A stretch of DNA of 64,000 nucleotides from Candidatus Freyarchaeota archaeon (GTDB lineage Archaea > Asgardarchaeota > Jordiarchaeia > Jordiarchaeales > Jordiarchaeaceae): NCBI GenBank assembly GCA_030587365.1, contig JAUQZE010000023.1, positions 175,789 to 239,788 on the forward strand, read 5' to 3'. The notes below the pieces were generated by a model. The model saw only the letters and a list, made by a program, of their open reading frames with translations. It made no database searches and was not told the DNA's origin. The position numbers and the translations under genes were made by a program. Positions 44,706 to 54,760 of the stretch are shown in pieces (the stretch's first letter is position 1; each line of letters opens with the position of its first letter).

Positions 44706-44951
44706 ACTACCATCTCTGTAGAAAAATGCTAGGATTGAAAAGCAAAACTGTTCGAGTTATTTACGGGCATTGCAATCCAGTTTTTAATTGGTGAAAAGAC
44801 CGCTGCCCTGATATATATAACTAGACACTAATTGTCCTTTGATGTGTTCTTGTTACTTCATACATCTCTCTATCAATATTATAACCATACTATTCATTGA
44901 ACAAAACTAACCGAATTTCTCTCTTTAGGGGTTTGTTTTACTTTCTTTGAC

Positions 44952-45854
44952 TTATTTGTTTATCGCTCTGAATCCCTTTGGTGTTTCTTCTACCATTTCT
45001 TTCGCTATTAGTCTTTCTAATTGTTTTTGCATGGATATTCTTTCCATAAGTTTGAAAGCCTCAACGGGTTCCGGGAACTTTCTATATATGATTGCTTGGT
45101 TCACAATCTCTTCCAGCGTGTGCTCCTCTCTTAGAAAGTTTAACAGTTTCTCTTCTCTCTGATAGATAATGTTAAGGTACCAGTCGAGTTTATTTCTTAT
45201 CTCGTCTTCTCCTCTGAAAACATCGCCCTTATGACTCGTGACCGCTATTTCAAGCTTCATTTTTTTAAGCTTCTCAATGGAGGCGATGAATTCGTCCACA
45301 TTACAATCAAGAGCCCCGTACCACGGTCCGAAGGAAGTAAAATCAATGTCCGCAAGAAAAATCAGCTTCTCCTCGGGTATCAGGAGGCAGCAGTGACCGT
45401 GGGAGTGCCCAGGAGCGTGAATGACCTTCACCCTGTTTTCACCCAAGTCAAAGACGTATCCATCCTCAAATTCTAAGTCCACTCTGCCATTGCGAAGGTG
45501 CAGAACATCGTTTAAAATGTAGTCCATAAAAGCCTCTGCACCTGAACCCTTAAGACCATATATTTCTTTTAATAGGTCGAGGTTTCTTATGGCGGGGGCG
45601 TCCAGTTTATGTGCGCAAATCTTACTCTCCTCAAAGTAACGGTTGCAAGCCACATGATCCTCGTGGCAGTGAGAATTAATAACTAGGTCTATGTTGTACT
45701 CCTTGGCGGTTCTTTGGGCTAGACCGGACTCGATACCGGTGTCTATTAATGCTTTCACTTCGTCGTTGATGAGAAGAGAATTGGAGTAGGGGTACCTTCC
45801 CTTGGACTCCGCCTGTATGAAAATAATGTTGTCGTTAAGAGGAATGTATGACAA
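44952..45854 (-). CDS. metallo-beta-lactamase fold hydrolase
   Basis: 300 residues. Metal motif SHCHEDHVACNRYF (HxHxDH), then HAPGHSHGHCC, LADIDFTSFGPWYG and TSHKGDV, giving all binuclear zinc ligands. N-terminal strand pattern NSLLINDEVKALIDTGIE. A helical C-terminal extension (~85 residues, wHTH-like ERISMQKQLERLIAKEMVEETPKGF) suggests a DNA- or protein-binding module. Substrate unknown, glyoxalase-II-like by class. Confidence 0.85.
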   Translation of the reverse strand: MSYIPLNDNIIFIQAESKGRYPYSNSLLINDEVKALIDTGIESGLAQRTAKEYNIDLVINSHCHEDHVACNRYFEESKICAHKLDAPAIRNLDLLKEIYGLKGSGAEAFMDYILNDVLHLRNGRVDLEFEDGYVFDLGENRVKVIHAPGHSHGHCCLLIPEEKLIFLADIDFTSFGPWYGALDCNVDEFIASIEKLKKMKLEIAVTSHKGDVFRGEDEIRNKLDWYLNIIYQREEKLLNFLREEHTLEEIVNQAIIYRKFPEPVEAFKLMERISMQKQLERLIAKEMVEETPKGFRAINK

Positions 45855-45961
45855 GCCTTTTGTCTCCCTCTTTAGAGGTTCAGTGTTTTTCCTGAAATAT
45901 GGATTTAAACCTAATAAATAATACGCTTTTAGTAAGAAAAGGATAACATTTGTTAATTATA

Positions 45962-46585
45962 TTACCGGAACTCGTACTTGACATCTCCGAATAGGTATAG
46001 GGGGATTGCTATTGCCATTATTATTGAAATCGCCAACTCTATTGAAGAGATCAAGAAAGGGAAGGGAATGTAGTTCGATGCCTCAGTAAGTAGACTGGTG
46101 AGGGAAAATAGCACCATAGGAATGTTTATATTGAAAGGGTAGTAGCTGAAACCGGATTTGGAGGGGAATGCTAAGAAGAAGATAAAGAAGGAGACGAGGA
46201 TTAGTATGCAGTAGATTATGGTGATTACCCGTGCCCAGTTCCTCATCCGAAAAAGCCCCCAAGCTACAAAGAAGAGCACGACGCTTAAAACCAGATAGAA
46301 TATCACCTGAGCTGAGAACATCCCAATCGCTAACTGGAAGTCTACATACCGTCCTAAAAACATCTGAGCTATGAATCCAAAGACAAACGCCCAGTCACCG
46401 CTGAAAAGGGGCACCAACAGCAAACCCGACGCGATGTTCAAAATTCCATTGAAAAGTAAAGATGCAGAATTAGCTAGGATATACCAATAGCCGATTGCAG
46501 TAACCACACTCCCCGCGGCAAAAAGTAGTAGAATTATCACAATTACTTTTACACCCATTGATTCGTAATAGGAAATCCATGTCAC
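45962..46585 (-). CDS. polytopic membrane protein
   Basis: 207 residues, about five membrane spans. Starts at ATG or nearby; ends GDVKYEFR, a motif shared with 43366-43770 (GDAKYAYPI). Phe/Gly-rich spans, no active-site motif. Function unknown. Confidence 0.6.
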   Translation of the reverse strand: MTWISYYESMGVKVIVIILLLFAAGSVVTAIGYWYILANSASLLFNGILNIASGLLLVPLFSGDWAFVFGFIAQMFLGRYVDFQLAIGMFSAQVIFYLVLSVVLFFVAWGLFRMRNWARVITIIYCILILVSFFIFFLAFPSKSGFSYYPFNINIPMVLFSLTSLLTEASNYIPFPFLISSIELAISIIMAIAIPLYLFGDVKYEFR

Positions 46586-46959
46586 TGCCTATGTTTGTGA
46601 TTTATGCGTTCTCATTAATTAATCTTTAGAAGTTTGCAAGGAATTTAGTTCAGTGAGGTTTCCTCTAATTTTGGATGTTCAATTTTTAGAAATATTATTC
46701 TGTAATTCAATTTTTGGTTCTAATTCTACTTATACGCTAAGTCAACCACAGCGCGAAAAAGACAGAAGGGTAAATTTTGCTTGAGAATAAGGGGCGCTGC
46801 TCAGGGTGATTTTTCTTCCAAAAGGCTACTCAAAGTTCAATCCTGCTGGGGAGTGTTAAGTAGACAAGGAACTCTGGTCGTATGTGTTATCTACTCAAGC
46901 TTGCCGAGACGAAGAAAATTTTGGCAAAATAATTCAGAACAAGAAGGCTCAAACTAGAT
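46586..46959. other. intergenic region
   Basis: About 370 bases; no gene recognised. It holds the presumed promoter of 45962-46585 near its left edge. Confidence 0.3.
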
Positions 46960-47504
46960 TTAGCCAAATACTTTTGTCGTTCGCGAACCAATTAGGGAAT
47001 TCTTCTTTTGATAATCCCTGATTTTTGTTTTACATAGTGCCATGGAAACAAGATTACAATCGAGGTCCTCCACCGACTCACCATCGCATTCACACACATG
47101 TCTAAGTCCCTCTCTTCTTATTCTGCCGGTGATTGTTTGGGGTGTGAGTAGGCGGTTTAGGAAGTCCTCGAGTATGTTTTCGAGGCTGGTTTTCTTCCAG
47201 CGGCTGGTGATTGTGCCTTTCACGGAGGAGGCGAAGGTGGTTGAGGCGCACTGGACTGCTATGTGGAGAGAGACGATCCATCCGGGGTGCTTGTCCTTTT
47301 GTCTTTTCGGGGACAGGTAGCGTAGTACTTCAACCGCTCCTTTTGGGAGAAGCCCAGCGTCGATTATGGTTTCTAGGGCTTTCCCGAGAGAGAGCTCTCC
47401 TCGAGGGCTGCTGGTGGTTGAGGTTTCGGGGTTCTCTCTGTGTGTGTGATTATCAGGGTGATCAGGAGAAAGATTATTATGCTTTTGAGAAGTATTTCTA
47501 TCAT
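46960..47504 (-). pseudogene. signal-anchored protein with CT-repeat frameshift
   Basis: ATG 47504 (after AGGCGAT) opens a frame with an N-terminal membrane anchor (ILLKSIIIFLLITLIITH) that stops at TAG after about 41 codons. The rest, LGKALETIIDAGLLPKGAVEVLRYLSPKRQ ... HVCECDGESVEDLDC, lies in another frame that has no start until GTG 47223. The two join at the dinucleotide run CTCTCTCTC near 47395, where a two-base change restores one protein of about 180 residues. Function unknown; C-terminal Cys-rich patch. Confidence 0.5.
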
Positions 47505-47656
47505 TTTTTATCGCCTAGGGTAAGGTGCCTTTACTCCACGATAAGTGTGTCCTACCCCCAAAAAACTCATTTTCAAATACTGTAAATATAAAAAGCCTTA
47601 TTATTAGAGATCACAAACAATTGGTAGGGATACGGGTTAATGAAGGTGGTTTTAAT

Positions 47657-48322
47657 ATGAGTCTTAATCCAAGAATGACTTTGATCGGTGGAATAACTGG
47701 TCTTGTGGGAATGATTACTGCGTTTATCGGCATAATCGGTGGGGCATTCCTTTATGGAGGATCGAGCTTTAGACCCTTTTTCATTCGCGAACCGTTTCCC
47801 ATATTTTTACCTTGGCCCAACACGGGTATTAGTATAGTGGTTCAACACGTAAGCGAGCTCGGCATCGGTCCCACATCTTTCATGTTTAATACGGGTTTGA
47901 TCATAGCGGGCATCCTTGCTATACCCTTGCTCATATGTCTTATCAAACCATTGGGAAACACTTGGGTGGCTAAGATAGGTGTTGCTTCGGGTATAGTTGC
48001 TTTCATAGGTCTCATCGGGCTAGCTGTCTACACCGAATATACCAACTACGCCATCCACATCCTCTTCTCAAACGTTTTCTTCATATTCATCGCCATCTCT
48101 ATTGTTCTCATCACCTACGCTATGCGCTCAACGTCGTTTTTCACATGGGTACACATATGGCTCGGAATAATCTTTGTAGTAGCGGACTTAATTTTCTTCG
48201 CACTAATGTTCATAGCCGGTTTCAGCGCAATTATGGAATGGACGGTGGTCTTAATAATACTGGTCTGGGCTTTCGCAATATCGGTTCAAATGTTGCTAAA
48301 ACGAGAAGAAACAACAATTTAA
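47657..48322 (+). CDS. six-span membrane protein
   Basis: 221 residues from ATG eight bases after AAGGTGG; an upstream in-frame extension is unlikely. Spans begin MTLIGGITGLVGMITAFIGIIGGAFL, the glycine-rich first helix shared with the proteins at 48590 (fragment) and 51827. Belongs to a loose local family of small membrane proteins. Function unknown. Confidence 0.62.
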   Translation: MSLNPRMTLIGGITGLVGMITAFIGIIGGAFLYGGSSFRPFFIREPFPIFLPWPNTGISIVVQHVSELGIGPTSFMFNTGLIIAGILAIPLLICLIKPLGNTWVAKIGVASGIVAFIGLIGLAVYTEYTNYAIHILFSNVFFIFIAISIVLITYAMRSTSFFTWVHIWLGIIFVVADLIFFALMFIAGFSAIMEWTVVLIILVWAFAISVQMLLKREETTI

Positions 48323-48589
48323 CAAAATATTAAAAGTGCAGCGGTTCCCGCTGCATACTACTCTTTTTTTAGTAAACTTTACCCACCCGTTCTATCCTCA
48401 CAAAAGGGAAGAATATTTCCTAAAAACCGGGACGTGTTACATTCCTATAATACAAATAGAAGATAAAAAGGGTAAAACATGCTCATTAAGAAAAAGATAA
48501 TCTTCTTTCAAATCTTCATCATAGACTAAATGTTTATATCTGAGAGTAAAAGGTGATATGAGCTTGAAAGGTGCCTAACTTAAATCGTA

Positions 48590-48679
48590 ATGGTCAAAAC
48601 AAATTCGGCCGTAGGACTAATTTTTGGTCTCATTTCCAGTGTAATTCTTCCTTTTTTCGGTGGTTTAACAAATGGTTAG
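48590..48679 (+). pseudogene. truncated membrane-protein start
   Basis: 29 codons from ATG: VKTNSAVGLIFGLISSVILP FF then GGLTNG and TAG. It looks like the first span of the neighbouring membrane-protein family and then stops. TATA-like TGTTTATATCTG lies about 55 bases upstream. Either a decayed gene or a real micropeptide. The remaining sequence of the gap 48323-48680 has nothing recognisable. Confidence 0.3.
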
Positions 48680-48680
48680 T

Positions 48681-50210
48681 CTAGGTTAGTTTACAATATG
48701 CTTGCTTAATTCCTCGGATTCTACAGTACAATCGTTTTATGTGTCTAACTATGTTTGCAAGGAATACCTGTTCTGCTTCCCAGGTACGCCTCAATATTTG
48801 CTGTCTGGAGAGGTATGCTCTTAGTTCAGAGAGTTCCTTCTTTGGAGTAAGGATTACGTATACGGGGATACCGATTGCCAAGAGTATGAGCCCGATAATT
48901 ATTTCCAAGAGTTTAATCTGGGTTAAGAGGTATACGCAGCAAGCGGCTCCGAGTATCGCTAATATTAAACTTCCGCGAAATCCTTTAGTAGCTTTGGGAC
49001 TCTTTTTACGGAGAATCGGTGAGGAAATGCAGGTTACCAGATAAGCTAATGCTAGGAAGAAAACCGCTGAGGAGATCAATTGGTTTAGGTTCCCTAAAAT
49101 AGAAGCTATAATAGCGGTTGCACTCTGGATGATTAGCGCAATGTAGGGAGTTTTAAAACGTCGGTGGAGTTTAGCGAAAGCCTTGGGAAAAAGTCCGTCC
49201 AGAGCCATAGCGTAGCTAATCCGGGAGGTGCCCAGCATTCCCGTTTCATTAGCACCTGAGATAGCAAGCAGCGCACCTACACCTATAATCCCCGTTGCTA
49301 AGGCAACCGTCCATGGCGGTGGAATACTTTGCAGTAATGCTTGATAGAGGCTGTCTCCACTCGCGATTACTGTCAGGTAGGGATTGGTTCCCGATATGAT
49401 TTTAGTCGCTTCTGTGAGGGGTGTCGAGATGTTTCCCAGCTGGTACCAGGGAACGACACTTAGAATTATGAAGTTTATAGCAAAATAGAATACCGAAACT
49501 ATAAGCACACCCGAAATGATTGCTCTGGGAATAGTTTTTTCAGGCTTCTCTATCTCATTCGCGGGAATGGTAGAATGCTCAAACCCGGCGAAAGCCCAAA
49601 TAATTAAAATCAAAGCGCTGCCGAATTGGGAGTAGCCCAGAGGAGCGAAAGGAGTGAGATTAAAAACAGTCATAGAAAAATTCGATATACTGTAAACCAG
49701 TCCTAGTGCTATAAAGAGCAGTAAGGGGCCAAGTTTCCCAATAGTCAGAATATCATTAACCCTGCCGGCGACCTTTGTCCCCAAAATATTGGTTAGGGTT
49801 AAAAACGCTACAAAAACTATCTTTACTATTATTTGTTCAAGATTTGTTAAAGGGATAAAATATTCCAGATATTTTACGAAAGCCACGGGGAAAACCGCCA
49901 GCGAGAACCACTCCGCAAGCCAAAACGACCATCCCACAGTAAATCCGGCGAATTTTCCCAAAGCATTTTTCGCAAAAGCGTAAGGGCCGCCAACCACGGG
50001 AGAGAGCGTAACACACTGCGCAAAATTTAGAGCAATAATCAATATAATAACTCCGGAAGCAACCCAAACCAGCAGAGAAGCTGGTCCTACAAGATTAGCC
50101 CCGAAAGAAGCCGCGATGAAGATATCCGCACCAATCATTGCTCCAATAACCAGATTTGTAACGTCGAAAAGAGTAAGCTTCCTCTCCAGTTCCACTCTTT
50201 CCTCTTCCAC
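48681..50210 (-). CDS. APC-family amino acid permease
   Basis: 509 residues, 12 membrane spans. Helix 1 has the unwound GAMIGADIFIAASFGANLVGPASLLVW substrate motif, and later GGPYAFAKNALGKFAGFTVGW and IIWAFAGFEHSTIPANEIEKPEKTIPRAI. Proton- or sodium-coupled uptake of amino acids is expected. GTG start after AAGGAGATG. A ~50-residue cytoplasmic C-terminus is basic. Specificity unknown. Confidence 0.9.
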   Translation of the reverse strand: MEEERVELERKLTLFDVTNLVIGAMIGADIFIAASFGANLVGPASLLVWVASGVIILIIALNFAQCVTLSPVVGGPYAFAKNALGKFAGFTVGWSFWLAEWFSLAVFPVAFVKYLEYFIPLTNLEQIIVKIVFVAFLTLTNILGTKVAGRVNDILTIGKLGPLLLFIALGLVYSISNFSMTVFNLTPFAPLGYSQFGSALILIIWAFAGFEHSTIPANEIEKPEKTIPRAIISGVLIVSVFYFAINFIILSVVPWYQLGNISTPLTEATKIISGTNPYLTVIASGDSLYQALLQSIPPPWTVALATGIIGVGALLAISGANETGMLGTSRISYAMALDGLFPKAFAKLHRRFKTPYIALIIQSATAIIASILGNLNQLISSAVFFLALAYLVTCISSPILRKKSPKATKGFRGSLILAILGAACCVYLLTQIKLLEIIIGLILLAIGIPVYVILTPKKELSELRAYLSRQQILRRTWEAEQVFLANIVRHIKRLYCRIRGIKQAYCKLT

Positions 50211-50456
50211 AGAAACATCTCCTTAAAACCTGACTTTCCAGTCAAGAGGCGAACCACTATTCTAACCCTACGAAAGAGTAAATACTATTAGGAATCCACA
50301 AATGAAGGGGTCAATTTGAAAATAATAGTACTTAGCTTTTGACCATATTATTAACTTTTCCACAAGCATAACTCATCTGAGTGGGTAGAGTAAATTTATA
50401 AGATTGTTTTAAGTGAAAGTGGTTAAAACAAGTCCGCGTCTTTTGAGGTAGCTTGT

Positions 50457-51266
50457 ATGTTCGAAAAGTTACCCGACAAGAAGCAGGTTATCGAGTACGA
50501 CGATTCAGGTGTGATTCCCGTTTATTATTATCCCGACACAGATTACCTGTTCCAGAAGATGGGGGTAGCAACAATCGACATGGCTCTTTTGCACCAAAAG
50601 GACTTGGCACTGGATGTGGGGTGCGGGATAGGAAAAGAAGCTGGTATAATAGCTGACAGAGGGGCGAGAGCGGTGGGAATCGACCCCTCCAAGATTATGG
50701 TTAAAAAGGCAAAGGACTGGTTGCGGTCAAACAATCAAGAAGTAAGCCTCGTACGGGGGACGGGTGAGTACCTGCCATTTAGAACTAACTCGCTTGACGT
50801 GGTAACCTGCAAGGGAGCCATGGACCACTTCGCCAGCCCCAGGGCAACCATGAGAGAATTCGCGCGAGTCCTCAAGCCTAAGGGAAAAGCGGTAGTATCC
50901 CTGGCAAACTTTGAGAGCCTAGGCTTCAAAATGGCAAGAAGAATACACGCCCTAAGAAGGAAACTGAAGCTCGTGGGCGACGGCCCAACACCCTGGGATG
51001 TCCCGAAAGATCACACAGTCCGATTTGACTACTTAGTTATAAAAGCGTACATGGACGGGGTTCTAAAAAGAAGCGGAATGAGGGGTTTGTCCATGTTTTG
51101 GAACCTTCATTACTGGGGTAGAACCTTAAACGTTCTTCCCAAGAAAGTTTCCTGGACCATACTACAATTCGTGGATAACCTCGCGAAACGGTTTCCCATG
51201 ATGGGAGACGTAATAATCGCCCGCGGAACACCCATAAAAGAAAATGATCAAAAAGGGAAATTATAA
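50457..51266 (+). CDS. class I SAM-dependent methyltransferase
   Basis: 269 residues. Motif I ALDVGCGIGKEAGIIADRG, AVGIDPS, LVRGTGEYLPFRTNSLDVVTCKGAMDHF, RVLKPKGKAVVSLANFE: Methyltransf_11/UbiE type. The C-terminal ~90 residues (RMRGLSMFWNLHYWGRTLNVLPKKV-like) recall lipid or sugar methyltransferases. ATG seven bases after GAGGT. Substrate not known. Confidence 0.87.
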   Translation: MFEKLPDKKQVIEYDDSGVIPVYYYPDTDYLFQKMGVATIDMALLHQKDLALDVGCGIGKEAGIIADRGARAVGIDPSKIMVKKAKDWLRSNNQEVSLVRGTGEYLPFRTNSLDVVTCKGAMDHFASPRATMREFARVLKPKGKAVVSLANFESLGFKMARRIHALRRKLKLVGDGPTPWDVPKDHTVRFDYLVIKAYMDGVLKRSGMRGLSMFWNLHYWGRTLNVLPKKVSWTILQFVDNLAKRFPMMGDVIIARGTPIKENDQKGKL

Positions 51267-51826
51267 TGCAAAAATTTTGACACAAATCACGGGAATCCAA
51301 TGCCTTTCAACTAGCTTGATTGCTACCACTATCTCGTATTGATACAAACAACAAGCATTTTCTAAGATTTTTAAAATAGTTTTTCCTAGCAGTTGGCTCT
51401 GCGTACTACCTTTACATGTCACGTAAACTATTTTCTGGTTCTAGAAAAAATTTTCTCCGAATATTTGCCCTTTTTTTCGATGCGATCATTTTCTGGAAGC
51501 CTTTAATGCGAAACCAAACCGCTCGCATAACATAGCATAAAGGCAATCCAAAATTTAAATGATAAGTTGTTCTGGCTGATGCTATTTGAACAATTGAAGG
51601 GTTTGGCATTAATCGGTAAATCCCTGGTTTTGCACCAGTTTTGAGGGTGACACAGCCAATTTTTTCATCTTTATAGGATTATTTTTTACAGCCGCCAAAC
51701 GTTCGATTCACATTCGTAGAAACGTCAAAGACTCATTAAGCATTCGGAGCTTCTGGAGAAAGGAGCTTCATAACAATAAAAAAAATAAGAAAAGAGTGTA
51801 TGGTTTGCTAACGTTAATCTAGGAGA
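51267..51826. other. intergenic region without recognised gene
   Basis: 560 bases between converging genes. A minus-strand frame of 65 codons (51412-51609) lacks coding character. No RNA or repeat recognised. Confidence 0.4.
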
Positions 51827-52543
51827 TTATATGTTTCTGGAGGAGTAGAAGACTACGGCCCAGAGTATGAAAGCCACGAATATCAGTCCGAATCCAATGA
51901 GAGCCATTATGTCTCCGAGTATCCCTAAGATGTATGGGAAGAAAAGGCAGGCACCTATAATGCTCAGGATTCCTGCGGCTACGGAAGCCGAAGAATTGGC
52001 GGTCGCATCTCTTACAACGATACTGGCTGTACCCATCAGGATGAAGGCAAGCGCTAGAATTATAAAACCTATCCAGATAAAGAGATAATTCGGCTCAGAA
52101 GCTCCTATTGTTACTGGTGTCATTAGCATATTTCCCAGAAGTATAAGTAAGCCTCCAAGCACGCCTCCAATGATTCCGAATATGAGGCCCACTACGCCCA
52201 TGGCTCCTCCACCCGCTTTGTACACGCCGTAGAAACCCACACCGGTGAGAATGCAACTCACAATGAGAAGTACACCCAGTAATAGTGAAAACACAAAGAA
52301 TAACGCCAAGGAACTAGTCGGCGTAGCCGCCACCATCAGAATCATTAACAAATAATACCCTAAGTAATTATGCATGAGTAAGAAAATAAAGCCAAATTCA
52401 TAAAATTGTATTGCGAAATTAATGTACGTCATTAATGCAGCATATAGTAGTATGTCTATTATGCACCATATTACCCCTATGCCTGCGGTTATGGTTCCTA
52501 TTATTCCTCCAGCTGTACCGGTTAGCAGCGCTCCTCTAGACAA
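51827..52543 (-). CDS. six-span glycine-rich membrane protein
   Basis: 238 residues. TTG start after GGTGAGAGG. Repeated GxxxG-rich spans (GTAGGIIGTITAGIGVIW; MGVVGLIFGIIGGVLGGLLILLG), similar in style to 47657-48322. No catalytic motif. Function unknown. Confidence 0.62.
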   Translation of the reverse strand: MSRGALLTGTAGGIIGTITAGIGVIWCIIDILLYAALMTYINFAIQFYEFGFIFLLMHNYLGYYLLMILMVAATPTSSLALFFVFSLLLGVLLIVSCILTGVGFYGVYKAGGGAMGVVGLIFGIIGGVLGGLLILLGNMLMTPVTIGASEPNYLFIWIGFIILALAFILMGTASIVVRDATANSSASVAAGILSIIGACLFFPYILGILGDIMALIGFGLIFVAFILWAVVFYSSRNI

Positions 52544-52979
52544 TTTCCTCTCACCTTTTATCCCAATATTTTATTTTGCCTAGTTTTCGTTCATCTTCTA
52601 TATTAAGTTTGTGGTGTGTATCATGAGCTTGGCGTGAAGTGAGAGGTGTAGTTTTTGAACAATGTGTATGTGTTTTTTGTTCATTGACCGCGTATCAACA
52701 AGGCTTCGTACGTATTCTTTCTTAATTCCAAGACTTACGAGAGGAGTTGAGGAAAAACGGTTTTAAAATACCAAAAACATTTACTCCTTACATTGTGCCC
52801 ATGAGTTTTATGGAAAATTTTATTAATTCCGCGATTCTTCTTCTGTGGAAGGATTTGGGCACATCTCCTTGACGACCAATAAACAGTGTTTAGAGCTGTT
52901 TTTACTGGTTGGAAGTCGAGGCCGGTAGGAGAAGAAGGACGGTCTGCGCAACCCTTTCGAGTTAAGCTGGAGGTTATGT
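52544..52979. other. divergent intergenic region
   Basis: 436 bases between divergent genes. Promoters for both expected; no ORF of note on either strand. Confidence 0.35.
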
Positions 52980-53771
52980 ATGTCATCTGCACCATCTGTG
53001 TTGGATTATGCCAGTCTGCTGGGACTGGGCTCACTGCTTTCAGCAGCGGTCGGTTCAGCTCTTAAATGGTATTTTGACCGTAAATCGCGACAGGCTGAGG
53101 TATTTAAGAGGACATTTGAACGCTTCTCTGATCTAACAGCCCAGTACTATCTGCCTATGGCAGTTGAAGGCGGTAGAGCCGGGCGACTGTTAAGACAACT
53201 CGCCGCGCCGAAAAAGCCGGAACCCCAGTACGTTTTTTACACTCTGTCCCGTTTTCAGATGTATGTTCTCCGCTACGTTCAAAGCGGGGGAGGATACCTT
53301 ATGCGCAATTTGAAAGACGAGAGAATCCAGGCGAATTTGTACTTCAGAGCCTTTGTACAGATGCCCTTCACGGAAACCGACATTGCGGTAATGCAAGACT
53401 CCGCTGAAAACTGCAATAGGTACATGCTGTTTAAAAATAAACTGGAACACTCCTCTCCCAACGCTGAGGGAGAAGTAGAACTGAAGAAAGCCTATGAACG
53501 ATTCGCCAAATGGATAAAGGATAAACCCCACAGTGTGCAGAGCTCCGGAAAATATCTCCAACACTACAGAGACTACCTCATGAGAAACATAACCAGCTTG
53601 TACTCCGGATGGTACACCAAAACCTCACTCTCGGAATCCTGCAAAGAAACCGTCAAAAAGATCCAAAAGCAGATTAAAAAAACAGAGCGAAAAATAGAAG
53701 CCGAACTAAAAGAAGCCAGCATAGACATAGGAAAACCGAAAAAGAAAACCAAGAAGTCGACAAAAAAATAA
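52980..53771 (+). CDS. membrane-anchored helical protein, unknown
   Basis: 263 residues. One membrane helix near residues 9-30 (ASLLGLGSLLSAAVGSALKW), then a long helical cytoplasmic domain (QAEVFKRTFERFSDLTAQYYLPMAVEGGRAGRLL), ending in a coiled coil and a Lys-rich tail (KPKKKTKKSTKK). ATG five bases after GGAGGT. No family recognised. The tail may bind nucleic acid or be disordered. Confidence 0.6.
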   Translation: MSSAPSVLDYASLLGLGSLLSAAVGSALKWYFDRKSRQAEVFKRTFERFSDLTAQYYLPMAVEGGRAGRLLRQLAAPKKPEPQYVFYTLSRFQMYVLRYVQSGGGYLMRNLKDERIQANLYFRAFVQMPFTETDIAVMQDSAENCNRYMLFKNKLEHSSPNAEGEVELKKAYERFAKWIKDKPHSVQSSGKYLQHYRDYLMRNITSLYSGWYTKTSLSESCKETVKKIQKQIKKTERKIEAELKEASIDIGKPKKKTKKSTKK

Positions 53772-53949
53772 TTTTTTTAAAAATAATTTAATGCGTTGCA
53801 TGTCAGGTTAATACCTGTCTATTTTTTCTGCTTTTTTAAAGAAGAGTGTGACTTCTCTTTTGAACTCCTCGAAGTCTTTAAGATTTTCTATGAGCATTTT
53901 TTTAAAATTCAACTATTAAAGATGCCCCCCGAACGTTCAATTTAAAAAG

Positions 53950-54735
53950 CTACTTTTCGGAACCATACTTTTCCCCTGCGATTAGAGCCGCACCAAGAGC
54001 TCCGACAACCTGAGGATCGATTGGTAGTTTCTTTACTTCTATTCCCAGCTTCTTTTTTATCGCCTCTATTACTCCAGTGTTTTTGGCCACTCCTCCCGTT
54101 AGGGTGATGTCTTCCTTCAGCCCCACTTTGTGGACGAGGGATACTATTCTGCTGGCTATACCTTCATGGATTCCCGCTATTATGTCTATCACTTCCACTC
54201 CCTGAGCGATGAGGCTTATGACCTCCGTCTCTGCGAATACGCTGCACTGACTAGTTATTACTGCGGGGTTTTTGGATTTGCTGGAGAGTTCTCCAAGTTT
54301 GTCGAGGTTTACCTCTAAGGCTTCGGCCATGACTTCAAGGAATCTTCCAGTTCCTGCGGCGCACTTGTCGTTCATTGCAAAGTCGAGGATTCTTCCCTCA
54401 TCGTCTATTCGGATTACCTTGCAGTCCTGTCCCCCCACATCTATCACGGTTCTAATTGATGGAAGCAGCCAGTACGCTCCCTTCCCGTGGCAGCTGAGTT
54501 CCGAGACGTTTAGATTCGCGAATGGAACCTTCATCCTCCCATAGCCCGTGCCAACAATGAAGCCTATATCCTTTGATTTTAAACCGGCTTTTTCGAGTGC
54601 GGAGTCCATAGCGTTCTGTGAAGTTTTTTCGGGCTTAATGGTTGAGGGTACTATACTGTAGGAGAGGATTTTGTTTTCTTTCATGATTAGTGCTTTGCCG
54701 GTTAGAGAGCCGATGTCGCATCCCGCAACTATCAT
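53950..54735 (-). CDS. 2-hydroxyacyl-CoA dehydratase activase (ASKHA ATPase)
   Basis: 261 residues, the archerase that uses ATP to push one electron into the dehydratase. GCDIGSLTGKALIM phosphate loop, TVIDVGGQDCKVI, and LTGGVAKNTGVIEAI adenosine motif. The two [4Fe-4S] cysteines are at KCAAGTGRFLEVMAE and TSQCSVFAETE, matching HgdC-type activators. Single-domain length is normal. Third gene of the operon, 25 bases after the second dehydratase subunit. Confidence 0.92.
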   Translation of the reverse strand: MIVAGCDIGSLTGKALIMKENKILSYSIVPSTIKPEKTSQNAMDSALEKAGLKSKDIGFIVGTGYGRMKVPFANLNVSELSCHGKGAYWLLPSIRTVIDVGGQDCKVIRIDDEGRILDFAMNDKCAAGTGRFLEVMAEALEVNLDKLGELSSKSKNPAVITSQCSVFAETEVISLIAQGVEVIDIIAGIHEGIASRIVSLVHKVGLKEDITLTGGVAKNTGVIEAIKKKLGIEVKKLPIDPQVVGALGAALIAGEKYGSEK

Positions 54736-54760
54736 TGGTTACACCCACCCAGCCTTCACA

